Below are positions 1-11,538 of a stretch of 37,760 nt of DNA, in pieces (positions within the stretch are counted from its first letter, which is position 1; every line of letters begins with the position of its first letter). A model generated the notes under the pieces. The model worked only from the letters and a program-made list of their open reading frames with translations, was not told the origin of the DNA and did not search any database. Position numbers and translations under genes: made by a program. Origin of the DNA: Burkholderiaceae bacterium (GTDB lineage: Bacteria > Pseudomonadota > Gammaproteobacteria > Burkholderiales > Burkholderiaceae_D); contig JAGSYW010000007.1 of assembly GCA_018262475.1 (NCBI GenBank), positions 1-37,760 on the forward strand. The letters run 5' to 3'.

Positions 1-76
1 CTTCCTTGTTCGCCTGATCGACCGCATTCCTGACTTCGACCATATTGGCTTCGCTTACTACGTCAAACGATGGCAT
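1..76 (-). CDS. yajQ: YajQ family (UPF0234) cyclic-di-GMP/nucleotide-binding protein, N-terminal fragment; continues beyond window start
   Basis: Reverse complement from 76 reads [25 protein letters not shown]..., matching the conserved YajQ N-terminus. Confidence 0.85.
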   Translation of the reverse strand, partial: MPSFDVVSEANMVEVRNAVDQANKE

Positions 77-236
77 GGCATTCTTCCTTTGATTGAAACA
101 TGAAAACGGATCCGCTCAACGAATCCGGAAACGTTAATGCATCCGATTTTACCCTGAATCGCCGCGGTTACAGCCTCATTACAGCCCCTCTTTGCGGCTG
201 CGCCGCGCATCTGTACGCAGAGTATAATCGTCCGCC

Positions 237-1265
237 ATGAAAGCCCCACTCACGATTGAGCGCAACGCGTCGCTGCGCGACTGCAACACCTTCGGCATTG
301 ACGTTTGCGCGCACGCGCTGCTGCGCGTGACTGACCCGACGCAACTGGCCACCGTCAGAAACGAACCGGAACTGGCCGCCATGCCGCGACTGGTGCTCGG
401 CGGCGGCAGCAACGTGCTGCTGACTGGCGATTTCAGCGGCCTGGTGCTACTGATGGCCAATCGCGGCATCGCGCTCGAAGGCGAGGACGAACAGGCGGTT
501 TACGTACGCGCCGCCGCTGGCGAGAACTGGCATGAATTCGTGCTGTGGACGCTGGACCAGGGCCTGGCCGGACTGGAAAATCTGGCGCTGATTCCGGGAA
601 GCGTCGGTGCGGCGCCGGTACAGAACATTGGCGCTTACGGCGCCGAAGTGCGCGACTGCCTGCACTCGCTGACCCTGTTCGATTTCGACACCGGCAGCAT
701 CCGCCGCTTCAGCAATGCCGAGTGCGCTTTTGGCTACCGCGACAGCGTATTCAAGCGCCAGCTGAAAAACCGCGCCGTGATTCTTGACGTCACCTTTGCG
801 CTGCCGAAGCGCTGGCAGCCGAACACCGGCTATGCCGACGTCGCGGCCGAACTGGCGGCGCGTGGCATCGCCCAGCCAACGCCGCGCCAGATCTGCGATG
901 CCATCATCGCCATCCGCCAGCGCAAGCTGCCCGATCCGGCCAGGCTCGGCAACGCCGGCAGCTTCTTCAAGAATCCGGCGGTGTCTGACGCGCAAAAGCA
1001 GGCGCTGGCAGTACGCTTTCCGCAACTGGTCAGCTACGCGCAGGAAGACGGCAGCCACAAGCTGGCAGCCGGCTGGCTGGTCGATCAAGCGGGATGGAAA
1101 GGCAAAATCGAGGGACGCGCCGGCGTGTCCGAAACGCAGGCGCTGGTGCTGGTGAACCGTGGTGGTGCCAGCGGGCAGGAAATCGCGCAACTGGCGCAGG
1201 CGATTGCGGCCGACGTGCAGGCGAAATTCGGCGTGGCGCTGGAGGCGGAACCGCTGATCATCTGA
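237..1265 (+). CDS. murB: UDP-N-acetylenolpyruvoylglucosamine reductase
   Basis: 342 aa; NTFGID, LGGGSNVLL, GSVGAAPVQNIGAYG and GNAGSFFKNP motifs typical of MurB. Confidence 0.97.
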   Translation: MKAPLTIERNASLRDCNTFGIDVCAHALLRVTDPTQLATVRNEPELAAMPRLVLGGGSNVLLTGDFSGLVLLMANRGIALEGEDEQAVYVRAAAGENWHEFVLWTLDQGLAGLENLALIPGSVGAAPVQNIGAYGAEVRDCLHSLTLFDFDTGSIRRFSNAECAFGYRDSVFKRQLKNRAVILDVTFALPKRWQPNTGYADVAAELAARGIAQPTPRQICDAIIAIRQRKLPDPARLGNAGSFFKNPAVSDAQKQALAVRFPQLVSYAQEDGSHKLAAGWLVDQAGWKGKIEGRAGVSETQALVLVNRGGASGQEIAQLAQAIAADVQAKFGVALEAEPLII

Positions 1266-1380
1266 CCTCGGCAGACCGGCAAAGCCGCTGTCGGCCCTCT
1301 CCGGCGCGACGGCTGCGCGAAATATCAGGGGTATATACCCAAAATAACCTGATTGACCACGTATTTGCTAGCTAATTAAA

Positions 1381-1398
1381 AATACTCCCGCCAGTATA
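1381..1398. repeat. Inverted repeat copy of the AATACT-N6-AGTATW motif
   Basis: AATACT-CCCGCC-AGTATA in the murB/ppnP convergent intergenic region. Confidence 0.7.
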
Positions 1399-1577
1399 TT
1401 TTTTAGCCTTATTAAACGAAAATGACTTTTCGTTCAGTTATTTTCGGGCAAGACAGCCTTGCCGGCAAAAACGAATGCCACGACGATGGCGGCAACGCTG
1501 AAAACCGTCGCCGGCGAACAAGGTCAAAGCCGGCTGCGCGGCCACCATCGGGCCGCGCAACAGCCTGTCACAACCGC

Positions 1578-1892
1578 TTAGCCGTAATAGCAGACGTAAT
1601 CGACCGTATCCAGCGCCTCGATCTCGAAGCTGGAATTGCCCGGTACGGAAAAGCTCTGGCCGGCGGCGTAGGTTTTCACTTCGCTTTCCCCCGCCAGCTG
1701 CACGCGGCATTGGCCGCCAATAATTTCCATGATTTCCGGCTCGCCGGTGTTGAAGGTCAGCTTCGACGGCAGAATCACGCCGATGGTTTTCTTGCTGCCG
1801 TCGGCAAACAGAACCGTGTGTGATACGCACTTGCCGTCGAAATAGACGTTCGATTTCTTGACCACGCTGACATTGTCGAATTGGGTGCTCAT
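1578..1892 (-). CDS. ppnP: Pyrimidine/purine nucleoside phosphorylase (DUF1255)
   Basis: 104 aa; [23 protein letters not shown]...[20 protein letters not shown] resembles the PpnP/YaiE family. Confidence 0.9.
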   Translation of the reverse strand: MSTQFDNVSVVKKSNVYFDGKCVSHTVLFADGSKKTIGVILPSKLTFNTGEPEIMEIIGGQCRVQLAGESEVKTYAAGQSFSVPGNSSFEIEALDTVDYVCYYG

Positions 1893-1939
1893 AAAGGCCT
1901 TTCTGTTAAAGTTTTGTGATTCGCGATCTGATGCCGCCC

Positions 1940-1972
1940 AAAAAAACGGCGCCGCTGCTGCGCGACGCCGTT
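1940..1972 (-). terminator. Rho-independent terminator downstream of argG
   Basis: ACGGCG...CGCCGT stem with A-run on + strand (T-run on - strand), just after the argG stop. Confidence 0.7.
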
Positions 1973-1995
1973 CGTGATGCTGCTGATGCCGGATG

Positions 1996-3342
<1,347 letters not shown>

Positions 3343-3347
3343 TTAAT

Positions 3348-4265
3348 TTAGTTTGATACTTTGCCTAACAGCAGGTACTCCATTAACGCTTTTTGCACAT
3401 GCAGGCGATTCTCGGCCTCATCCCAGACCACAGATTGCGGGCCGTCGATGACTTCGGAGGTCACTTCCTCGCCGCGGTGTGCAGGCAAACAATGCATGAA
3501 TACTGCATCCGGCGCAGCCTTGGCCATCTTGTCGGCATCGATGCACCAACCGTCGAACGCTTTCATCCGCTCGGCGTTTTCCGCCTCGAAACCCATGCTG
3601 GTCCAGACGTCGGTCGTGACCAGATGTGCGCCGACGCAGGCATCCGCCGGCTGGTCGAATTTGGTGTAATGCGTGTTGTCCGGCGCCACCAGCATCGAAT
3701 CGATGTCGTAGCCTTTCGGCGTCGAAACATTCAGATGAAAGCCGAAAATCTGCGCCGCCTGCAGCCAGGAATACAGCATGTTGTTAGCGTCACCAACCCA
3801 TGCGACTGTCTTGCCTTTGATCGGGCCGCGATGCTCGATGAAGGTAAAGACATCTGCCAGGACTTGACACGGATGGTGTTCGTTGGTCAGGCCATTGATC
3901 ACCGGCACACGCGAATTCGCCGCAAATCGCTCGATGATATCGTGACCGAAAGTGCGCACCATGATGATATCGGACATGCGCGACATCACCTGCGCAGCAT
4001 CCTCGACTGGCTCACCACGGCCAAGCTGGGAATCCATGGTGTTGATGTAAATGGCATTGCCACCGAGTTGCTGGATGCCTGCCTCGAACGACAGGCGGGT
4101 GCGGGTCGAGCTTTTCTCGAACACCATCACCAGCGTGCGGTCAAGCAGCGGGTGGTAAGTTTCATAGTTTTTAAACTTGCGCTTAATGAAGTGTGCGCGC
4201 GTAATCACATGCTCGAATTCGTCGAGCGTGAAATCGCTTAACTGGAGAAAATGCTTGATTGCCAT
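3348..4265 (-). CDS. argF: Ornithine carbamoyltransferase
   Basis: 305 aa; SSTRTRLSFEAG, HPCQVLAD, HCLPAHRGEEV motifs; 14 bp upstream of argG on the same strand. Confidence 0.97.
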   Translation of the reverse strand: MAIKHFLQLSDFTLDEFEHVITRAHFIKRKFKNYETYHPLLDRTLVMVFEKSSTRTRLSFEAGIQQLGGNAIYINTMDSQLGRGEPVEDAAQVMSRMSDIIMVRTFGHDIIERFAANSRVPVINGLTNEHHPCQVLADVFTFIEHRGPIKGKTVAWVGDANNMLYSWLQAAQIFGFHLNVSTPKGYDIDSMLVAPDNTHYTKFDQPADACVGAHLVTTDVWTSMGFEAENAERMKAFDGWCIDADKMAKAAPDAVFMHCLPAHRGEEVTSEVIDGPQSVVWDEAENRLHVQKALMEYLLLGKVSN

Positions 4266-4350
4266 AGGCTAGGTTGGCGCCTGCCGCCGGATATGGGAAA
4301 GTGTTCGATTATACGGGAAGTTGGGCCAAAAGCCACGCCGTCATTGCCAA

Positions 4351-5244
4351 TCAATAAAGCTTTTGCGACGACTCATGCAGCAGTTGCGCATACAGCGCTT
4401 GGCGCATCGGCGCAATTTCTCCTGCAGCCACCGCTTCCAGAATCGCGCAACCCGGCTCAACCAGATGCCGGCAGTTATAGAAACGGCATTTTCCCAGGTG
4501 AGGCGCAAATTCGCGAAACGCCCGTTCCAGCATGCCTTCGGTCAGGTGATACAGCCCGAATTCCTGAAACCCCGGGGAATCGATCACTGCAGTGGCCGCA
4601 TCGATCGCATACATGCGCGTGAACGTGGTGGTGTGCTTGCCAGTATCGAGCGCAGTCGAAATCTCGCGCGTCACGATGTCGGCGTCCGGCACCAGCAAAT
4701 TGATGATCGACGACTTGCCCATGCCGGACTGGCCGATCAGAATCGTCGTCTGCCCTTGCAGCAGTGGCAGCAAGGTCGCGCGGGTTTCGTCCGGCGCGCC
4801 CAGCGCCGATATTTCATGTACCGGGTAACCGAGCGCTGTATACGGCTGCATGCGCTCGCGCGCCTTCGGCAGCAGCGCAGCAACATCAGCCTTGTTCAGA
4901 ATCAGATGCACCGCCACACCTGCCGCCTCGGCCGCAACCAGCGCGCGCGACACCAGATCGTCGGCAAAGCCCGGCTCGGTCGCCACCACAATGAACAGCT
5001 GCGTCACGTTGGCTGCCAACAGCTTCGACTTGTACTGATCGGAGCGGAACAGCAGCGTCTGGCGTTCGTCAATCGCCTCGATCACACCCTGTGTCGGCGA
5101 ACTGGTTTTCACCCGCACCCGATCGCCGACCGCGACATCGCTCTTCTTGCCGCGTGTCACGCATTGCAGCCGTAGCCCATCCGCCTGCGCGATGTAATGG
5201 CGGCCGTGCGCGGCGACGACGGTAGCAATGAGTTCGCCCATCAT
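4351..5244 (-). CDS. rsgA: Ribosome small subunit-dependent GTPase A
   Basis: 297 aa; circularly permuted GTPase motifs ([28 protein letters not shown]) and C-terminal zinc-binding [14 protein letters not shown]. Confidence 0.95.
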   Translation of the reverse strand: MMGELIATVVAAHGRHYIAQADGLRLQCVTRGKKSDVAVGDRVRVKTSSPTQGVIEAIDERQTLLFRSDQYKSKLLAANVTQLFIVVATEPGFADDLVSRALVAAEAAGVAVHLILNKADVAALLPKARERMQPYTALGYPVHEISALGAPDETRATLLPLLQGQTTILIGQSGMGKSSIINLLVPDADIVTREISTALDTGKHTTTFTRMYAIDAATAVIDSPGFQEFGLYHLTEGMLERAFREFAPHLGKCRFYNCRHLVEPGCAILEAVAAGEIAPMRQALYAQLLHESSQKLY

Positions 5245-6494
5245 GCCGACAGCAGCTTGTCCACCCGCAGACTGGCAGGAGGATGCGAATCGTAGAAAGC
5301 TGAATACAGCGGGTCTGGCGTCAGCGTCGAGGCATTATCCTCGTACATCTTCACCAGAGCTGTCACCAGATCCTGCGCCTTGGTATGTTCGGCCGCGAAG
5401 GCATCAGCTTCGTATTCATGCCTGCGCGAACTGATTGACGCCAGCGGCGAACCGAAAAAGGTGAATACCGGCATCACCAGCACGAACAGCAGCAGCGCCA
5501 TCGCGTCCGTGCTCGCGTTGTGCGGATTTACACCCAGGCCGGCATAAAACCACGGCTGCGCTTTGAGATAGCCGAGCAAGGCAAAGAACAGCAGCGACAG
5601 CAGGAACATCAACGCCATCCGCTTGATGATGTGCCTCAGTCGGAAATGACCCAGTTCATGCGCCAGCACCGCTTCGATTTCTGGCGGCGCGAGACGCTCG
5701 ATCAGCGTATCGAAAAACACGATGCGCTTGGCCGCGCCAAAACCAGAAAAATACGCATTGCCATGCGCGCTGCGTTTCGAGCCATCCATCACGAACAAGC
5801 CTTTGGAAGCGAAACCGGTGCGCTGCATCAAATCTTCGATGCGGCTGCGCAAGGCGTCATCGGACAGGGGTGTGAACTTGTTGAACAGCGGCGCGATCAC
5901 GGTCGGATACAACACCAGCATGCCCAGCTGAAACGCAACCCAGCATAACCAGGCATACAGCCACCACAAAACACCTGCCTTGCCCATCAACACCAGCAGC
6001 ACCCACGCCAGCGGCAGGCCAATCACGGCGCCGAGCATCGCTCCCTTGAATAAATCAATCCAAAACAGCTTCGGCGTCATGCGATTGAAACCGAAAGCCT
6101 GTTCGAGCACGAACTGCCGGTAATAGCCGAATGGCATTTCGACCGCGCCCGAAATGCACGCGCAGACAGCCAGCAACCCAAGCTGCAACGCCATGCCGCC
6201 GCCAGCCAGTCCGAACAGCCAATCATGCAGCAACTGCAGGCCGCCGAGAAGCGTAAAGCCGAGCAGCGCCGCGCCTTCGACAAAACGCTCAGCCAGTCCC
6301 AAGCGGGTTTTGGCAATAGTGTAGTCAGCCGCCTTGCGGTGAGCCTCCAGCGAAATGCTGGCCGCAAATTGCGCCGGCACGGTTTCGCGATGCGCGCGCA
6401 CATGACGGATATGCCGCACTCCGAGCCAGAAGCGCACAGCCAGCATCGTCAGCAGAAAAAACAGGAAAACTATCGAAAATGCGGATGGGGACAT
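5241..6494 (-). CDS. M48 family metallopeptidase (Ste24/CAAX-protease-like, membrane)
   Basis: HELGH zinc motif ([13 protein letters not shown]) and multiple hydrophobic segments; start placed at the internal [13 protein letters not shown] because the longer ORF would overlap orn. Confidence 0.9.
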   Translation of the reverse strand: MSPSAFSIVFLFFLLTMLAVRFWLGVRHIRHVRAHRETVPAQFAASISLEAHRKAADYTIAKTRLGLAERFVEGAALLGFTLLGGLQLLHDWLFGLAGGGMALQLGLLAVCACISGAVEMPFGYYRQFVLEQAFGFNRMTPKLFWIDLFKGAMLGAVIGLPLAWVLLVLMGKAGVLWWLYAWLCWVAFQLGMLVLYPTVIAPLFNKFTPLSDDALRSRIEDLMQRTGFASKGLFVMDGSKRSAHGNAYFSGFGAAKRIVFFDTLIERLAPPEIEAVLAHELGHFRLRHIIKRMALMFLLSLLFFALLGYLKAQPWFYAGLGVNPHNASTDAMALLLFVLVMPVFTFFGSPLASISSRRHEYEADAFAAEHTKAQDLVTALVKMYEDNASTLTPDPLYSAFYDSHPPASLRVDKLLSA

Positions 6495-6546
6495 TGCGCC
6501 GATGTGAGAAAATGACTTGCTCAAGAAACTATAGTAAGGAAGCATT

Positions 6547-7143
6547 ATGTCACAAGCGACCGATTTGCAAACGTCCGTCGAAGCTGCGGAAAAGCCGCAA
6601 CGCCCGAATGAATTCAACCTGGTTTGGGTAGACATGGAAATGACCGGCCTCGACCCGGACAACGACCGGATCATCGAGGTGGCGGTTGTCGTAACCGATT
6701 CTCATCTGAACGTGCTGGCCGAAGGGCCGGTATTTGCCATCCATCAATCGGATGAAGTGCTCAACGGCATGGATGCATGGAACAAGGGCACGCACGGCCG
6801 TTCCGGCCTGATTGACCGCGTCAAGGCATCCACCATTTCCGAGGCTGACGCAGAAGAAGCGCTGCTCGATTTTCTGCGCCATTTCGTGCCGAAGGGAAAA
6901 TCTCCGATGTGCGGCAACACGATCCATCAGGATCGGCGCTTCATGGCGCGCACGATGCCCAAACTGGAAGCGTTCTTCCACTACCGCAACATCGACGTTT
7001 CGACGCTAAAGGAGTTGTGCCGGCGCTGGAAACCGGAAATCGTCAACGGCTTCAAGAAACACCAGAAGCACACAGCACTGGCGGACATCATCGAATCGAT
7101 CGATGAACTGCGCTACTACCGCGAACATTTCATTCTGCCTTAA
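6547..7143 (+). CDS. orn: Oligoribonuclease
   Basis: 198 aa; [31 protein letters not shown] exonuclease motif. Confidence 0.97.
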   Translation: MSQATDLQTSVEAAEKPQRPNEFNLVWVDMEMTGLDPDNDRIIEVAVVVTDSHLNVLAEGPVFAIHQSDEVLNGMDAWNKGTHGRSGLIDRVKASTISEADAEEALLDFLRHFVPKGKSPMCGNTIHQDRRFMARTMPKLEAFFHYRNIDVSTLKELCRRWKPEIVNGFKKHQKHTALADIIESIDELRYYREHFILP

Positions 7144-7176
7144 CGCCGTTTTTCGCGCGCAGCCCGTCAGATAAGC

Positions 7177-7207
7177 CGATGCTGTTGCATTTACCGTGAC
7201 AGCATCG
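7177..7207. repeat. Inverted repeat (9-bp arms, 13-nt loop) between orn and the sensor kinase
   Basis: CGATGCTGT-N13-ACAGCATCG, perfect arms, intergenic. Confidence 0.6.
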
Positions 7208-7316
7208 CATCATTGTTTGACGGAAAGGTCATTCCGGTGCAAGAATCCATTGTATTCTTTGTATTTTCGCCGTCCACGCTTCTTATACTTGACATGGCTC
7301 CCCCCTGGCCCGTTCG

Positions 7317-9956
7317 ATGAATCGCCTGACTGCGCACAGCAAGCTGAAATGGTTTGAAGGCCCCAGGATTTTGCCCTGGATGGTGTTCTCCATTGGTTTG
7401 CTCCTCACCGCACTGGCATGGTATGCAACGCGATGCGACACAAAGAATCAGCTGCGCGATGAATTCAACGCCCATGTTAGCCAAATCAGCAGCAGGATTG
7501 AAAAACGTCACCATGAATCGCAGATGATCCTGCGCGGCATCTCCGGCCTGTTCAATGCCTCAAACGTAGTTACGCGCGAAGAATTCCATACATATATCAA
7601 TTCATTGCAGATTGCCAGGCATTACCCTGGCATCCTCAGTATCGGGTTGGGCAAGCTGGTCCCTGCCAGCAACAAAGAGGAATTTATCCGGCAAACCAGA
7701 CAGCAAGGTTTGCCGGAATACGACATCTGGCCCACTGGCGAGCGCAAACAATATGCCCCTGTCTTTTTCCGCGAAGCACTTGCGGGGAAAGGTCATCATG
7801 CCATCGGATTCGATCAGTTTTCGGAAGCATCCAGGCGCGATGCGATGCTGCTTGCGCGCGACAGCGGCAATATTGTGATGACAGGCACAATTTCGCTGGT
7901 CAGCGATGTCGAGCAGGGAACCAAGACAGCATTCATGATGTACTCCCCAGTCTATCGCAATGGCTTGCCGCATGAAACTGTCGATGACCGCAAAAACAGC
8001 ATTGTCGGATGGGCTTACCTATCGTTCCATGTGAACAGCATGATGGACGGCATTTTCGGTGGCTCTCTGTACGACATCAGCCAGCAAATCGGCTTTCACT
8101 TGTACGATTACACACCGTCGTCGGAGGCCGCGATCCCGTTCTACTCGCGTGGAGCAACGCCCAACGATACCATCGCGCGCAAACCATTGTTTGAGGCATC
8201 GTCCGAACTGTCGCTGGCAAACAGGAAATGGACGCTCGTCGTGCACACCAAACCGGAGTTCGAAGAGCGACTGCTCGATTCGCGCCAGATGATCGTCATT
8301 GGCATTGGCTGCCTGGTCAGCCTGCTGCTGTCTTTCATCGTCTGGCAGCAGGTGAGTCAGCGCACTCGTGCCATCTCGCTGGCAAGAAAAATGAATCACG
8401 ATGTCATCGAACGCGAGCAGCGCTACCGGCAAATGTTCGAAGACAATGCCTCGATCGCCTACATTCTCGACCCGGCATCCGGCAAATTCATCGACGTCAA
8501 CACCGCTGCGGCGCAATTCTGGGGGTACTCGCTCGACGAATTGCGCGAAATGGACATAACCGACATTAACGAATCACCATTTGCAGAGCTTCAGGCTGGC
8601 ATGCTGCAGGCGCATGAAGGCAACCCAGGCCAATTTCATTTCCGCCACATGCTAAAAAACGGCGAGATTCGCGAAGTTGAAATCTACCGCTCGATGCTGA
8701 CACATCAAGGCAAGACCTATATCTACAGCATCGTGCATGACACCACCAATCGCATGCTTGCCGAAAAGGCACTGCGTGAAAGCCAGGAAAAACTGCGCTC
8801 CATCATCGATACCGCGATGGATTCAGTTGTGCAATTCGATATCAACGGCACCATCATTGACTGGAATCTCATGGCCGAAAAAACTTTCGGCTGGTCAACC
8901 GAAGAAGCACTCGGCAGATCACTACTCGAAACAATCATCCCGCCCCAACTGCGCGAAGAGTACAGCGACAACGCCAAACAGTTCCTCGAGAGTGACGACA
9001 ACCCGATACGCCATTCGCGATTCGAGATTGTCGGTTTGCACCGCAGCGGGCATGAATTCCCTATCGAAATGTCCATCACAACGATGATTGGCCAAGCTGG
9101 ACGCCCCGAATTTTGCGCCTTCATTCATGACATTACCAATCGGAAACGTAATGAAAATGCGCTGCGCAAGGCGCGTAACGAGCTTGAAAACCGCGTATTC
9201 GAACGCACCGCCGAACTGGTGCGCACCAATCGGCGACTCAACGCCGAAATCGCCGAACGCACACAAACACAGGAAGCGCTGCTGCAATCGCAAAACATGC
9301 TGCGCGAACTGGTGGCGCATCAGGATCGTATCCTAGAAACCGAGCGCAAGCGCATTGCGAGAGAAATTCACGACGAGTTGGGGCAACACCTGCTAGTTCT
9401 GCGCATCGACGTATCGATGCTTTCCCGCGAAAGCAATAACCCCGAACAGACAAAATTCAAGCAGCGCATTGACTCCATCCTGCAGCATATCGACACCACA
9501 ATGAAAAGCGTACGCGCCATCATCAACAACCTGCGTCCGGCAGTACTCGACCTAGGGTTGTTCGCAGCACTCGAATGGCAAGCGCAGGAATTCCAGCGCC
9601 GTAGCGGCATCGAATGCACGTTGCAGGCAGAGGACGAGAACATGGCGCTGGATGACAACATTTCGACCGTGCTGTTCCGTATCCTGCAGGAAGCACTGAA
9701 CAATGTCCTCAAACACTCGCGCGCCAGCCGGGTGCAAATCGACTTGCATCGCTATGGCGAACGACTGGTGCTGAAAGTGACCGACAATGGCATCGGCATC
9801 ACCCAGACGCAAAACAAGGAACAGAAATCGTTTGGACTGACCGGCATCCGCGAACGCCTCAGCGTCCTTGGCGGCACACTGGAAATCGACAGCAGCGGCA
9901 AAGGTACAGTGCTAGTCGTTTCACTGCCAATAAAAGAAGAGGAAATGGCCACCTGA
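7317..9956 (+). CDS. CHASE-domain, double-PAS sensor histidine kinase (NarL-family HisKA_3/HATPase)
   Basis: 879 aa; TM helix, CHASE-like extracytoplasmic region (RGISGLFNASNVVTREEF...), second TM, two PAS domains, IAREIHDELGQHLLVLRIDVSML H-box, HATPase N/G boxes (EALNNVLKHS, DNGIG, GLTGIRERL). Confidence 0.93.
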   Translation: MNRLTAHSKLKWFEGPRILPWMVFSIGLLLTALAWYATRCDTKNQLRDEFNAHVSQISSRIEKRHHESQMILRGISGLFNASNVVTREEFHTYINSLQIARHYPGILSIGLGKLVPASNKEEFIRQTRQQGLPEYDIWPTGERKQYAPVFFREALAGKGHHAIGFDQFSEASRRDAMLLARDSGNIVMTGTISLVSDVEQGTKTAFMMYSPVYRNGLPHETVDDRKNSIVGWAYLSFHVNSMMDGIFGGSLYDISQQIGFHLYDYTPSSEAAIPFYSRGATPNDTIARKPLFEASSELSLANRKWTLVVHTKPEFEERLLDSRQMIVIGIGCLVSLLLSFIVWQQVSQRTRAISLARKMNHDVIEREQRYRQMFEDNASIAYILDPASGKFIDVNTAAAQFWGYSLDELREMDITDINESPFAELQAGMLQAHEGNPGQFHFRHMLKNGEIREVEIYRSMLTHQGKTYIYSIVHDTTNRMLAEKALRESQEKLRSIIDTAMDSVVQFDINGTIIDWNLMAEKTFGWSTEEALGRSLLETIIPPQLREEYSDNAKQFLESDDNPIRHSRFEIVGLHRSGHEFPIEMSITTMIGQAGRPEFCAFIHDITNRKRNENALRKARNELENRVFERTAELVRTNRRLNAEIAERTQTQEALLQSQNMLRELVAHQDRILETERKRIAREIHDELGQHLLVLRIDVSMLSRESNNPEQTKFKQRIDSILQHIDTTMKSVRAIINNLRPAVLDLGLFAALEWQAQEFQRRSGIECTLQAEDENMALDDNISTVLFRILQEALNNVLKHSRASRVQIDLHRYGERLVLKVTDNGIGITQTQNKEQKSFGLTGIRERLSVLGGTLEIDSSGKGTVLVVSLPIKEEEMAT

Positions 9957-9960
9957 AATA

Positions 9961-10006
9961 AAAAATCCGGCAGGCACATATTCAAATGCATACCGGCCGG
10001 ATTTTT
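9961..10006. terminator. Bidirectional Rho-independent terminator shared by the sensor kinase gene and gatB
   Basis: AAAAATCCGGC...GCCGGATTTTTT inverted repeat between convergent genes. Confidence 0.8.
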
Positions 10007-10066
10007 TGTGGCTGCCCGAAAATACTCCAGGCGGCATTTTGACGCCTAAAACGCCGCAACAGCCAA

Positions 10067-11527
10067 TCAGCCAGCCAGCTTGCTTTTCAACAGTTCATTG
10101 ACCTGCGCCGGATTGCCCTTGCCCTTGGTCGCTTTCATCACTTGCCCGACCAGCGCGTTAAATGCCTTTTCCTTGCCAGCACGGAATTCATCAACCGATT
10201 TCTGGTTCGCGGCCAGTACCTCGTCAATGATCTTTTCCAGTGCGCCAGAATCAGAAATCTGCTTCAGGCCCTTTTCGTCAATGATATTGTCGGCTGCATT
10301 AGTGTCATCGGATTTCGCCTCCCACATTGCGGCAAACACTTCTTTCGCTATTTTGTTCGAGATCGTGCCATCAGCGATGCGCTTCAGCAGCAAGGCCAAC
10401 TGCGCGGCGGAAACCGGCGCATCAGCAATCTCGACACCTTCCCGATTCAGCGTTGACGACACATCGCCCATCAACCAGTTTGCGCCTTGCTTTGCCTGCT
10501 CCTTGCCAATGGCTACGACCAGCACCTCGAAATAATCGGCCATTGCCTTCGATTGCGTCAGCACCGCAGCATCGTATTCTGGCAAGCCGTAATCGCGCAC
10601 GAACCGTTCGCGCATCGCATCCGGCAATTCCGGCATCACTGCCTTCACACGGTCAATCCATTCCTGCGAAATCGCCAGCGGCGGCAAGTCCGGATCGGGG
10701 AAATAGCGGTAATCCTGCGCGTCTTCCTTGCTGCGCATTTCGCGTGTTTCGCGGTTGTCCGGGTCATACAGGCGCGTTGCCTGTACCACTTGGCCGCCGT
10801 CCTCAATCAGCTCGATCTGACGGCGCACTTCGATATTGATAGCATCTTCAAGGAAACGGAACGAGTTCAGGTTCTTGATTTCGCAACGTGTGCCGAATTC
10901 CTTCTGCCCGACCGGCCGCACCGACACGTTTGCATCACAGCGGAACGAACCTTCCTGCATGTTGCCATCGCAAATTCCCAACCAGGTCACGAGCGAATGC
11001 AGCGCACGCGCATATGCCACCGCTTCCGCAGCACTCCTCATATCCGGTTCAGTCACGATTTCCAGCAGCGGGGTGCCGGCACGATTCAAATCGATGCCGC
11101 TCATGCCCTGGTAGTCCTCGTGCAGCGACTTGCCCGCATCCTCTTCCAGATGCGCGCGCGTCAATTGCACCGAACGGATTTCCTGCTTGCCGTCGCGCTC
11201 CAGCATGAAAGACACGCGCCCTCCCTGGACCACCGGCTTTTCATACTGGCTAATCTGGTAGCCCTTTGGCAGGTCAGGGTAGAAATAATTCTTGCGCGCA
11301 AAAACCGATACCGGCGCAATGGTCGCGCCAACGGCCAAACCAAACTGGATCGCCTTTTCAACCGCACCACGGTTCATTACCGGCAGAACGCCCGGCAATG
11401 CCAGATCAACCGGGCAGGCCTGCGTATTCGGCTCGGCACCGAAAGCGGTCGATGCGCCGCTGAAGATTTTTGAGTTGGTCGAAAGCTGCGCGTGCGTTTC
11501 CAGACCGATCACCACTTCCCACTGCAT
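10067..11527 (-). CDS. gatB: Aspartyl/glutamyl-tRNA amidotransferase subunit B
   Basis: 486 aa; [13 protein letters not shown]...; [17 protein letters not shown]-terminal GatB/YqeY region. Confidence 0.97.
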   Translation of the reverse strand: MQWEVVIGLETHAQLSTNSKIFSGASTAFGAEPNTQACPVDLALPGVLPVMNRGAVEKAIQFGLAVGATIAPVSVFARKNYFYPDLPKGYQISQYEKPVVQGGRVSFMLERDGKQEIRSVQLTRAHLEEDAGKSLHEDYQGMSGIDLNRAGTPLLEIVTEPDMRSAAEAVAYARALHSLVTWLGICDGNMQEGSFRCDANVSVRPVGQKEFGTRCEIKNLNSFRFLEDAINIEVRRQIELIEDGGQVVQATRLYDPDNRETREMRSKEDAQDYRYFPDPDLPPLAISQEWIDRVKAVMPELPDAMRERFVRDYGLPEYDAAVLTQSKAMADYFEVLVVAIGKEQAKQGANWLMGDVSSTLNREGVEIADAPVSAAQLALLLKRIADGTISNKIAKEVFAAMWEAKSDDTNAADNIIDEKGLKQISDSGALEKIIDEVLAANQKSVDEFRAGKEKAFNALVGQVMKATKGKGNPAQVNELLKSKLAG

Positions 11528-11538
11528 ATTCGTTCTCC

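Noticed and set aside
3393-4241. 282-aa plus-strand ORF antisense to argF, and similar ORFs opposite rsgA, cysM, pyrC' and the acyl-CoA ligase
   Set aside because: All lie opposite well-supported genes and look like reverse-frame artefacts.
6495-6674. N-terminal extension of the M48 peptidase ORF
   Set aside because: It would overlap the divergent orn start; the internal Met at 6494 directly precedes the first TM segment.
10018-10047. AATACTCC half-site and AGGCG...CGCCT mini-hairpin downstream of the sensor kinase
   Set aside because: Only half of the AATACT repeat and a 5-bp stem; not enough to call another copy.
10487-11473. 328-aa plus-strand ORF antisense to gatB
   Set aside because: Antisense shadow ORF of gatB with no recognisable domains.
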